Shown here: positions 1-6,074 of the stretch, piece after piece | Layout of the letters: every line of letters starts with the position of its first letter | Numbering within the stretch: the first letter of the stretch is position 1 | Origin: JBGQDM01 sp041495845 | GTDB lineage: Bacteria > Acidobacteriota > Terriglobia > Terriglobales > Acidobacteriaceae | Assembly (NCBI GenBank): GCA_041495845.1 | Contig: JBGQDM010000132.1 | Coordinates: 1-7,461 of the forward strand | Reading direction: 5' to 3' | DNA length: 7,461 nucleotides | Translations under genes and position numbers: made by a program | The notes under the pieces: model-generated | The model's database searches: none | What the model was told of the DNA's origin: nothing | Seen by the model: the letters and a program-made list of their open reading frames with translations, nothing else

Positions 1-1328
1 CGCGCGTTCTCCACCACGCGTTGCAGCTTGAGCGCCGCGCCCATGCCCATGGAAACAAAATCTTCTTTGTTGCCGGAAGTGGTGATCGAATCGGCGGAAG
101 CAGGGTGGGCCAGGATTTTGTTTTCGCTGACCAGAGCAGCCGCGGTCACCTGGGCCATCATGAAGCCGGAGTTGAGCCCGGCGCCGGGCGCGAGAAATGC
201 GGGCAGACCTTCGCTGAGCGCGGGATTTACCATGCGCTCCAGGCGGCGCTCGGAAATGCCCGCCAGCGCGGTGAGCGCGACGGCGAGAAAATCGAGGGCA
301 AAAGCCAGCGGCTCGCCATGGAAATTCCCACCCGAAATAATGTCGCCTTCGCCATCCTGGAGTTTCGGGTTCTTCAGAAAGACCAGAGGATTGTCGACAG
401 CGGAGTTCAGTTCGGTTTCGAAGACGCGGCGACAATGGGCGAGCGTGTCGCGCACGGCGCCGTGCACCTGCGGAATGCAGCGCAGCGAGTAGGCGTCCTG
501 CACGCGCCCGCATTCCCGGTGCGACTCGCGAATCTGACTGCCAGCGAGCAAGCGGCGAAGATTTTCGGCGGTGTGTAATTGTCCGGGATGCGGGCGGGCG
601 CGATGAATGCGTTCGTCAAAGGCGGCATCGGTACCCTGCAGCGCGTCGAGTGAAAGCGCGCCGATGACATCGGCGGAATCCACCAAGGCTTCCGCCGCCA
701 ACTGCGCCAGTGAACCCACCGCCAGCATGGCCTGGGTGCCGTTGATCAGCGAAATCGCTTCTTTGGCTTCGAGTACGACGGGCTTGATCTGGGCGCGTTG
801 CAGCGCGTCAGCGGCGGCGACGCGGCCGCCTTCGTGCCAGCATTCGCCCTCGCCGATCAGCGCCAGGGCAAGGTGCGCGAGCGGAGCCAAATCGCCGCTG
901 GCGCCCACGCTACCCTGCGAGGGCACGATGGGTGTGACGCCGCGGTTGAGCATTTCGCAGAGCGCATCGATGAGCAGCGGACGCACGCCGGAGAATCCCT
1001 TGGCCAGCGAGTTGGCGCGCAGCAGCATCATGGCGCGTGTTTCTGCGATGGGGAGAGGCTGGCCCACGCCGGCGCTGTGCGAGCGCACCAGATTGACTTG
1101 CAGCTCGCGGATCTGTTCGCCGGCAATGCGCACGTCGCTGAGTTTGCCTACGCCAGTAGTAATCGCGTACGCGACTTTGTTTTCCTGGACCAGCTTGTCG
1201 ACGACGGCACGCGCTTTGCCCACAGCCTCGCGCGCGTCGGGATCGAGCAGGACGGGCTGGCGATCGACCGCGACTTCGCGCACCGCGTCCAGCGTGAGAT
1301 CGTTGCCGTTAAGGTGGAGAGCTTTCAA
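1..1328 (-). CDS. hutH: Histidine ammonia-lyase, C-terminus cut by window edge
   Basis: This is an aromatic amino-acid lyase that removes ammonia from L-histidine to give trans-urocanate, the first step of histidine degradation in the cytoplasm. Seen: 442 residues are present and the frame is open to base 1; the family is usually about 500-515 residues, so roughly 70 are missing off the left edge. The MIO cofactor motif GSVGASGDLAP is intact, with Ala143-Ser144-Gly145 forming the prosthetic group (one off the Pseudomonas putida numbering). Tyr54 (YAITTGVG) and His84 (LVRSHSAGVG) match the family's active-site Tyr and the HAL/TAL-type His. Glu422 in NKEDFVSMG matches the HAL-specific Glu; the preceding residue is Lys, where the P. 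putida enzyme has Gln. Start: TTG at 1328, because an in-frame TGA lies 10 codons upstream and the N-terminus MKALHLNGNDLTL aligns with family starts; a weak GAG lies 8 bases before it. It is last in the visible operon, 42 bases after the thioesterase. A tyrosine or phenylalanine lyase is possible but less likely given Glu422. Confidence 0.93.
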   Translation of the reverse strand, partial: MKALHLNGNDLTLDAVREVAVDRQPVLLDPDAREAVGKARAVVDKLVQENKVAYAITTGVGKLSDVRIAGEQIRELQVNLVRSHSAGVGQPLPIAETRAMMLLRANSLAKGFSGVRPLLIDALCEMLNRGVTPIVPSQGSVGASGDLAPLAHLALALIGEGECWHEGGRVAAADALQRAQIKPVVLEAKEAISLINGTQAMLAVGSLAQLAAEALVDSADVIGALSLDALQGTDAAFDERIHRARPHPGQLHTAENLRRLLAGSQIRESHRECGRVQDAYSLRCIPQVHGAVRDTLAHCRRVFETELNSAVDNPLVFLKNPKLQDGEGDIISGGNFHGEPLAFALDFLAVALTALAGISERRLERMVNPALSEGLPAFLAPGAGLNSGFMMAQVTAAALVSENKILAHPASADSITTSGNKEDFVSMGMGAALKLQRVVENA

Positions 1329-1370
1329 GTCAGAATCTCGTGGCCCAGCGTCGAATCATCCTAACAGGGG

Positions 1371-1811
1371 TCAGGCGCTCCGCGTTTTCGCCGCCGCCAG
1401 CGCTTTCATGTATTTCTCCGGCAGGGCGCGGATTTTCAATTTTGTATCGGTGATGATGTGCGTGGTCTCGCCTTCGGCCAACAGCGTGCCATCCGCAGCC
1501 CGCAGCAGCTCATAGCTGAACTGGACCACCGACTCGCGCACGTTCTTGACCGCGGTGCGCACAATCAGCTCGTCATCGTAATGCGCCGGGGCGCGGTAGC
1601 GACAATTCGCTTCGACGACGGCGATAAAGCAATCGTCCTTCTCCTCCATCTCTTTGTAGGAAAAACCGAGCTGGCGCAGCAGGTCGACGCGCCCGATTTC
1701 GAACCAGATGAAATGATTGGAGTGGTAGACCACGCCCATGCGGTCAGTTTCCGCGTAGCGCACGCGCACCCGGCTTTCGGAAACAACGTGTGGCTTGACG
1801 TCTGCCTTCAT
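1371..1811 (-). CDS. Acyl-CoA thioesterase, YbgC / 4-hydroxybenzoyl-CoA thioesterase (hotdog) family
   Basis: This small hotdog-fold protein probably hydrolyses an acyl-CoA to free acid and CoA in the cytoplasm. Seen: 146 residues from the chosen start, the usual length for the family. The signature YAETDRMGVVYHSNHFIWFE is present at residues 19-38, with Asp23 at the position of the catalytic Asp of YbgC-type thioesterases, followed by the GRVDLLRQLG helix. No signal peptide or membrane segment is visible. Start choice: ATG at 1811 overlaps the TGA of the upstream hydratase (ATGA) and has GGAG six bases before it. An in-frame ATG at 1823 (adding MERP) is possible, but its use would leave that GGAG inside the gene. 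Coupled translation with the hydratase suggests a shared pathway, perhaps relief of trapped CoA during branched-chain acid breakdown; the substrate cannot be read from the sequence. Confidence 0.9.
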   Translation of the reverse strand: MKADVKPHVVSESRVRVRYAETDRMGVVYHSNHFIWFEIGRVDLLRQLGFSYKEMEEKDDCFIAVVEANCRYRAPAHYDDELIVRTAVKNVRESVVQFSYELLRAADGTLLAEGETTHIITDTKLKIRALPEKYMKALAAAKTRSA

Positions 1812-2590
1812 TGGCCGCTCCACTTGGGTTTGCGTTTTTCCAGGAACGACGCCACGCCCTCGCGAAAATCAGGCGTGCTGCGGACCGCGGCGTTGCCCTC
1901 GATCGCTTCTTTCATTTGCCGGTCGAGGAGTGGCGCGATAAAGCCGTTAATCAGCTTCTTGGTGGCGCGCAGCGAGGCGGGGCTGTTCTCAAGCAGCGTC
2001 TGCGCGAGTTCGCGAGCGCGCGTCATGAGTTTCTCCGGCGGCACAATTTCATTCACCAGACCCAAACGCCCGGCTTCTTCGGCGTCAAACAGGCGGCCGG
2101 ACAACAGCAGGTTGCGCGCCACCCGGTGGCCTACCTGCCAGACCAGGATGGAGGACACGATAGCCGGCACGAAGCCGATCCGAACTTCGGTGTAGCCGAA
2201 CTTTGCTTCCGGCGCGGCCAGCGTGAAATCGCACATGGTGGCCAAGCCGGTGCCGCCCGCGATGGCAGCGCCGTTGACAGCCGCGATGGTGGGCCGCGGA
2301 AACTCATACAGGCGCCGGAAGGCGCGCGCCATGCGGCTGGAGTCTTCCACGTTCTCCGCGTGCGTCTTGCCCAGCAGGGACTTCAATTCTTCCAGATCCA
2401 TGCCGGCACAAAAGGCTTTGCCGGCGCCGGTCAGAATCAGCACCTGCGCCGGCGAGCGCTCCACCTCATCCAACGCAGCCAGCATTTCTTCCAGCAACTC
2501 GAAGGTGATGGCGTTGCGCTTCTCCGGCCGCGTAAGGGTGATGGTGGCGATGCCAGAATCGAAGATAAGTTGGAGAGTCTGAAAGCTCAT
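1808..2590 (-). CDS. Enoyl-CoA hydratase/isomerase family, methylglutaconyl-CoA hydratase-like
   Basis: Crotonase-superfamily protein of 260 residues, full length for the family. Seen: the N-terminal oxyanion segment GKAFCAGMDLEEL (57-69), the second oxyanion segment NGAAIAGGTGLATMCDF (106-122), the substrate loop FGYTEVRIGFVPAIVSSIL (131-149), and the C-terminal FLEKRKPKW tail (249-257). The catalytic Glu equivalent to Glu164 of rat mitochondrial hydratase is present as Glu135; the Glu144 position is Gly115. From family knowledge, bacterial LiuC-type methylglutaconyl-CoA hydratases carry this Gly plus TEVR-G-PA-ISP-like pattern, so hydration of 3-methylglutaconyl-CoA to HMG-CoA is the best guess. 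That fits the neighbours, a carboxyltransferase and HMG-CoA lyase upstream. It starts 65 bases after the lyase stop, with a possible promoter in that gap, and its stop overlaps the thioesterase start. No strong ribosome binding site precedes the ATG. A generic short-chain hydratase remains possible. Confidence 0.9.
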   Translation of the reverse strand: MSFQTLQLIFDSGIATITLTRPEKRNAITFELLEEMLAALDEVERSPAQVLILTGAGKAFCAGMDLEELKSLLGKTHAENVEDSSRMARAFRRLYEFPRPTIAAVNGAAIAGGTGLATMCDFTLAAPEAKFGYTEVRIGFVPAIVSSILVWQVGHRVARNLLLSGRLFDAEEAGRLGLVNEIVPPEKLMTRARELAQTLLENSPASLRATKKLINGFIAPLLDRQMKEAIEGNAAVRSTPDFREGVASFLEKRKPKWSGQ

Positions 2591-2610
2591 GGTCGGTGGC
2601 GCAACGGAAG

Positions 2611-2639
2611 ATTACAAACTATCGGAATCTGAAAGCCAA
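2611..2639 (-). promoter_or_regulatory. Possible sigma70-type promoter upstream of the hydratase-thioesterase-hutH genes
   Basis: Read on the minus strand, TTGGCT (2639-2634, 4 of 6 to the -35 consensus) and TGTAAT (2616-2611, 5 of 6 to the -10 consensus) are separated by exactly 17 bases. They sit 20-50 bases before the hydratase ATG in a locally AT-richer gap. The match is modest, so this could be a chance hit; if real, the last three genes could be transcribed apart from the upstream part. Confidence 0.3.
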
Positions 2640-2649
2640 GTTAAATCCG

Positions 2650-2671
2650 CACGGATCACTGCAAGTCCGTG
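2650..2671 (-). other. Small hairpin overlapping the HMG-CoA lyase stop codon
   Basis: CACGGA and TCCGTG form a perfect 6-base stem around a 10-base loop that ends with the lyase TGA stop. No run of T follows on the minus strand (the next bases are CGGATTTAAC), so it does not meet the usual pattern of an intrinsic terminator. It may be chance or a weak attenuating structure. Confidence 0.2.
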
Positions 2672-3540
2672 ATTGCGGCGGCGGCATAGCGGGCCCCGAT
2701 TTCCGCATTCACCCGAAGCAGCGTGTCGAGCGGCTTGAGCGCGGGCGGAGTTGCGCCCCGCTGGGCCAGCGCCTGCAGCACTTTTTCGGTCGGCATATTT
2801 CCCACCAGCGCGTCCTGCGCGAAGGGGCAGCCCCCCAAGCCACCGAGGGCGCAATCAAAGCGGCGGCAACCGGCATCGTACGCGGCCAGGATTTTTTCTA
2901 TCGCTTGCTCGGCGCGGCTGTGCAGGTGAACGCCGATTTCGAGATAGTTAAACTTCGACTTCACTGCGCCCACCAGATCGCCGATTTGCGCCGCCGAAGC
3001 CACGCCGACCGTATCGGCCAGCGAAATCACACGCACATCCGATAACTCCAGCAACGCCACGGCTTCCACCACCTCTTCCGCGCTCCACGGGTCGCCATAG
3101 GGATTGCCGAAGGCCATAGAAATGTAGACAGCGACGCCCAGGCCGGCGTCGTACGCCCGCTTGTCAATCTTCTCCAGTTCGTCAACCGCGGCTTCGGGCG
3201 TCTGGTGCTGGTTGCGCTCGAGAAACGTGGGGGACACGGAGTAGGGAAACCCGAGCGTGCTAACGGCGTTGGTGGCCACTGCCCGCTCCGCACCTTTTTC
3301 GTTGACCACGATGCCGATGATCTCAACATCATCCGGCGGATCTAGTTCCTTGAGCACGTCTTCGGAGTCGGCCATCTGTGGCACCGCTTTGGGGGAGACG
3401 AAGGAAACGGCGTCAATGTGTTTGAACCCTGCATTGATCAGCGACTTGAGATAGTTGATCTTGAGGTCAGACGGAATCTGGCCGAGCAAACCCTGCCAGG
3501 CATCGCGGGGGCACTCAATGAGTTTGATGGCGTCGGACAT
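2656..3540 (-). CDS. Hydroxymethylglutaryl-CoA lyase, variant subgroup
   Basis: TIM-barrel lyase of the HMGL-like family; splits HMG-CoA into acetoacetate and acetyl-CoA, the last step of leucine degradation. Seen: 294 residues, close to the roughly 300 of bacterial enzymes. The N-terminal strand reads IECPRDAWQG, where the common form is VEVGPRDGLQNE; Arg12 and Asp13 match the catalytic Arg and metal-binding Asp. His205 and His207 (GVHLHSR) supply the metal-binding His-x-His, Asn248 (GNMPTE) the remaining ligand, and Cys238 in GGLGGCPFA the conserved active-site-loop Cys. All key residues are therefore kept although the surrounding motifs differ. I recall similar ECPRDA-type lyases in Bacteroidota and Acidobacteria, unchecked here. 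The ATG at 3540 lies just 8 bases past the hairpin element and has no Shine-Dalgarno-like sequence. A related aldolase such as 4-hydroxy-2-oxovalerate aldolase is less likely because the GGCP loop is retained. Confidence 0.9.
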   Translation of the reverse strand: MSDAIKLIECPRDAWQGLLGQIPSDLKINYLKSLINAGFKHIDAVSFVSPKAVPQMADSEDVLKELDPPDDVEIIGIVVNEKGAERAVATNAVSTLGFPYSVSPTFLERNQHQTPEAAVDELEKIDKRAYDAGLGVAVYISMAFGNPYGDPWSAEEVVEAVALLELSDVRVISLADTVGVASAAQIGDLVGAVKSKFNYLEIGVHLHSRAEQAIEKILAAYDAGCRRFDCALGGLGGCPFAQDALVGNMPTEKVLQALAQRGATPPALKPLDTLLRVNAEIGARYAAAAITDLQ

Positions 3541-3548
3541 GGTTTTGG

Positions 3549-3654
3549 ATTGCAGAAGTCAGATTGCAGATTGCAGAAGTGAGTTCGCGTTCGGTGATGC
3601 CCCCCGCTTGAGCGGGCCCAGGCAATCTGCAATCTGCAATCTGACTTCTGCAAT
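3549..3654. repeat. Inverted-repeat element, copy 1 (29-base perfect arms)
   Basis: The gap between the carboxyltransferase stop and the lyase start is nearly filled by a palindromic element. Arms 3549-3577 and 3626-3654 are exact reverse complements over 29 bases, enclosing 48 bases. Each arm begins ATTGCAGAAGTCAG and continues with tandem 7-base units (ATTGCAG), so it also contains short direct repeats. The core holds an inner hairpin, CCCGCTTGAGCGGG (3603-3616). Bases 3549-3580 recur exactly, inverted, at 7391-7422. No target-site duplication is obvious in the flanks. It carries no open reading frame of substance. It resembles a small REP/MITE-like interspersed element; as RNA it would form a very long stem. 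Confidence 0.9.
3603..3616. repeat. Inner GC-rich hairpin in the core of repeat copy 1
   Basis: CCCGCT, a TG spacer and AGCGGG form a short perfect palindrome in the centre of the larger inverted repeat. It would extend a cruciform or RNA stem at its tip. No T-run follows on either strand, so it is not called a terminator. Confidence 0.5.
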
Positions 3655-3666
3655 TTCTCTTGTGAA

Positions 3667-5370
3667 TCACGTCTGCAGCACTCCCACCTTAAATTCAGCC
3701 ACGTCCGGATTCAGTGCGGCCGCTTCCAGCGCCTGGGTAATGGCATCGCGGGTTTCAATGGGATCAATGATGCGGTCAATCCACAGACGCGCGGCGCCGT
3801 AGCGCGGGTCGGTTTGCTCGTCGTACGTCCTTTTGGTCGCGTCGAAGAGCTCCTTCCTCTCTTCATCGCTCAGTTTCTTGCCGCTACGCTCCAGTTGTTT
3901 CACTTTGATTTCCACCAGGGTGCCGGCGGCGGAGTCGCCGCTCATGACGGCGTAACGAGCGGTGGGCCAGGCGAAGACAAAGCGCGGATCAAAGGCTTTG
4001 CCGCACATGGCGTAGTGGCCGGCGCCGAACGAGCCGCCCACGATCACCGTAATTTTCGGGACGACGGAATTGGAGACCGCGTTGACCAGCTTCGCGCCTG
4101 CTTTGATAATCCCGCTCCACTCCGCATCGCGCCCCACCATGAAGCCGTTGACGTCGTGCAAAAATACCAGCGGCACCAGGTTTTGGTTGCAGTCCATGAT
4201 GAAGCGTGCGGCTTTCTCCGCCGACTCGGTATAAATCACGCCGCCGAATTCCATACGCTTGTGGCCTTCATGGTCCACCTGCTGGGCGTGTTCTTTCTGG
4301 TTGGCCACAATGCCCACAGCAAAACCGCCAATCCGGGCATAGCCGCAGAGCAACGTCTTGCCGTACTCCGGTTTGTATTCATCGAAGCGGCTGCCGTCCA
4401 CCACGCGGGCCAGAATTTCTTTCATGTCGTACGGACGCATGGCGTCGGATTCGTAAAGGCCGTAAATTTCTTCGACGGCATAGGCCGGCGGTTCGGGCTT
4501 TTTCCTGTCCCAGGGCGAGAGGCGGCGGTAGCCCCACTTCTCCACGATGGAGCGTAGCCGGGTGAGGCAGGCTTCGTCATCCGGTTCGCGAAAATCGATG
4601 GTGCCGCTGATGGCGGAGTGCATGGCGGCGCCGCCCAGTTCCTCGGCGGAAACTTTTTGTCCGATGGCGGCTTGCACCAAGGCGGGCCCGGCGAGAAACA
4701 GGCCGCTGCCGTCGGTCATGAGCAGATGATCGCACATCACCGGCAGATAACCGCCGCCCGCCACGCACATGCCCATGATGGCTGCGATCTGCGGAATGCC
4801 CATGGCAGACATGACCGCGTTATTGCGAAAGACGCGGCCAAAATCGTCGGTGTCGGGAAAAACATCTTCCTGCAGCGGCAGGAAAACGCCGGCTGAGTCC
4901 ACCAGGTAAATCGTGGGAATGCGATTCTCGATGGCGATGTTCTGGGCGCGAATCACCTTCTTCGAGGTCATGGGAAAAAACGCGCCGGCCTTCACCGTGG
5001 CGTCGTTGGCGATGACCATGACCAGCCGCGTGTGGATGCGGCCCAGCCCGGTGACTACTCCGGCGGCGGGCGCGCCGCCCCATTCCTCGTACATGCCGTT
5101 GGCGGCGTAGACGCTGAGCTCAAAAAGTTCGCTATCGCTATCCAGCAGGCGGCGAATCCGCTCGCGCGCCGTCATCCTGCCTTTGCCGTGCTGGGCTTCG
5201 ACGGCCTTGGCGCCGCCACCTTCGCGCAGTTTCTCTTCTTCGTTGCGCACCCGGGCCACCTGCTCGGCCATGGCCCGCATGTTTTTTTCGTAACGCGCCG
5301 TCGTGGGATCAACCCGCGTTGCCAGCACGTTGGAAGTCCCGCGCTCCGGGTTGTTTACTGCGTCTGTCAT
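3667..5370 (-). CDS. Acyl-CoA carboxylase carboxyltransferase (beta) subunit, methylcrotonyl-CoA carboxylase-like
   Basis: Carboxyltransferase of a biotin-dependent acyl-CoA carboxylase; moves carboxyl from carboxybiotin to an acyl-CoA. Seen: 567 residues with two crotonase-like halves. The N-terminal half has DSAGVFLPLQEDVFPDTDDF (158-177), close to the FLPLQ-VFPD segment of methylcrotonyl-CoA carboxylase beta, then GMCVAGGGYLPVMCD (200-214) and FLAGPALVQAAIGQ (225-238). The C-terminal half has EFGGVIYTESAEKAARFI (374-391), LHDVNGFMVGRDAE (404-417) and VGGSFGAGHYAMCG (444-457). Family knowledge links FLPLQ and GFMVG to methylcrotonyl- rather than propionyl-CoA enzymes, and hydratase and lyase neighbours fit leucine breakdown. 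Length slightly exceeds the usual roughly 535. No biotin carboxylase or biotin carrier gene lies in the window, so the partner must be encoded elsewhere. The ATG at 5370 has only a weak GAG nine bases upstream. Geranyl-CoA or another branched acyl-CoA substrate is not excluded. Confidence 0.94.
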   Translation of the reverse strand: MTDAVNNPERGTSNVLATRVDPTTARYEKNMRAMAEQVARVRNEEEKLREGGGAKAVEAQHGKGRMTARERIRRLLDSDSELFELSVYAANGMYEEWGGAPAAGVVTGLGRIHTRLVMVIANDATVKAGAFFPMTSKKVIRAQNIAIENRIPTIYLVDSAGVFLPLQEDVFPDTDDFGRVFRNNAVMSAMGIPQIAAIMGMCVAGGGYLPVMCDHLLMTDGSGLFLAGPALVQAAIGQKVSAEELGGAAMHSAISGTIDFREPDDEACLTRLRSIVEKWGYRRLSPWDRKKPEPPAYAVEEIYGLYESDAMRPYDMKEILARVVDGSRFDEYKPEYGKTLLCGYARIGGFAVGIVANQKEHAQQVDHEGHKRMEFGGVIYTESAEKAARFIMDCNQNLVPLVFLHDVNGFMVGRDAEWSGIIKAGAKLVNAVSNSVVPKITVIVGGSFGAGHYAMCGKAFDPRFVFAWPTARYAVMSGDSAAGTLVEIKVKQLERSGKKLSDEERKELFDATKRTYDEQTDPRYGAARLWIDRIIDPIETRDAITQALEAAALNPDVAEFKVGVLQT

Positions 5371-5388
5371 GGCGTGAACTCGAACTGG

Positions 5389-5445
5389 TTACGGTATATC
5401 AACGGCGCAGAAGGGCGCAAACATGCCGGTGATCGCGCGTCTCAT
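5389..5445 (-). CDS. Possible 18-codon ORF between the crotonase and carboxyltransferase genes
   Basis: An ATG at 5445 overlaps the crotonase stop as ATGA, and the frame reads MRRAITGMFAPFCAVDIP before TAA, ending 18 bases before the carboxyltransferase ATG. Tight coupling could let ribosomes pass toward the next gene. No homology or codon evidence supports a real peptide, and ATGA may simply be chance. Confidence 0.12.
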   Translation of the reverse strand: MRRAITGMFAPFCAVDIP

Positions 5446-6062
5446 GCGTTCTTCGCGATTCGTTGGAGCGCTTCTGCGACCGGGTCTTCCACCACGCCGT
5501 CCACCAGCCCAATTCGGAGCGCGTGCGCGGCGTTGACTCTGGCTGCCGCCACGAGGACTTGCAGAGCGCGGGCTGGGCCAATCAGGCGCGGCAGTCGCTG
5601 CGTGCCGCCCCATCCCGTCATCAATCCGAGCGCTGCGCCGCGGTGGCCAAAAGCGGTATGGGGCGCGGCAATCCGCCGATGGCAGGCGAGCGCGAGGTCA
5701 AGTCCTCCGCCCATGCAGTGACCCTCGATGGCGGCGTAGACCACCGCCGGGAATTGGGCGATGGCGTTCATCAACGCCTGGCCCTGAAGCGCAAACTCGA
5801 AAGCGGCCGATCCGGTGAGGCTGGCGACCTCGTTCAAGTCAGCGCCCACGGAAAAAAACTGCGAGTTGCCGGTGATGACAAGTGGTCGTGGCGCGAGCGC
5901 CAATTCCTGAATCACCGCAGTCAACGAGCGGACGCGTGCCAGGGTCAAGCGGTTGGTGCCATCTTCCGAGCGCATCTGGAGCAGCGTTGCCTGCGGCGTC
6001 AATTCAAGTTGATAGTGCGGAGAAGAGGTCATGCCGTCGGCGAACGAAGGTTGGCCAGTCAT
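5442..6062 (-). CDS. Short crotonase-fold (enoyl-CoA hydratase/isomerase-like) protein lacking standard catalytic Glu pair
   Basis: Crotonase-superfamily protein of 206 residues, about 50 shorter than typical hydratases; the missing part is the C-terminal helical region. Seen: oxyanion segment FFSVGADLNEVASL (69-82), CMGGGLDLALACHRRIAAP (116-134) and FGHRGAALGLMTGWGGTQRLPRLIG (138-162), all well preserved. The position of rat Glu144 is Asp122, and that of Glu164 is Gly142, so ordinary hydration chemistry is doubtful; isomerase, hydrolase or another acyl-CoA role is possible. The fold core is intact and the stop is followed by ordinary intergenic sequence, so this looks like a genuine short family rather than a fresh truncation. 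Start: ATG at 6062 has GGGGAG just upstream; an alternative ATG at 6032 lacks a ribosome binding site. It follows the unrecognised gene by 12 bases and precedes the carboxyltransferase by 71. Confidence 0.85.
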   Translation of the reverse strand: MTGQPSFADGMTSSPHYQLELTPQATLLQMRSEDGTNRLTLARVRSLTAVIQELALAPRPLVITGNSQFFSVGADLNEVASLTGSAAFEFALQGQALMNAIAQFPAVVYAAIEGHCMGGGLDLALACHRRIAAPHTAFGHRGAALGLMTGWGGTQRLPRLIGPARALQVLVAAARVNAAHALRIGLVDGVVEDPVAEALQRIAKNA

Positions 6063-6074
6063 GTCTCCCCAACC

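Noticed and set aside
607..1515. Plus-strand 302-residue open frame opposite hutH
   Set aside because: Low-complexity Ser/Ala-rich translation typical of the antisense of a GC-rich gene; the minus strand encodes a clear histidine ammonia-lyase with intact MIO motif.
1811..2632. Plus-strand 273-residue open frame opposite the hydratase
   Set aside because: Antisense shadow of a clear enoyl-CoA hydratase; no recognisable motif of its own.
3549..3654. CRISPR array from regularly repeated ATTGCAG units
   Set aside because: Units are only 7 bases and contiguous, arranged in inverted arms with no spacers of constant length; no cas genes are nearby.
3549..3654. Intrinsic terminator for the carboxyltransferase gene
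   Set aside because: The stem is far longer than usual and no T-run follows on the minus strand; an element-type palindrome is a better description, though an effect on transcription is not excluded.
3541..3666. Insertion sequence or transposase remnant
   Set aside because: No transposase-like coding sequence and no obvious target-site duplication flank the arms; only a non-autonomous element remains possible.
5396..5430. Promoter ahead of the carboxyltransferase (TTTGCG, 17 bases, TATACC on the minus strand)
   Set aside because: Both boxes are poor matches and the context is GC-rich; too weak to call.
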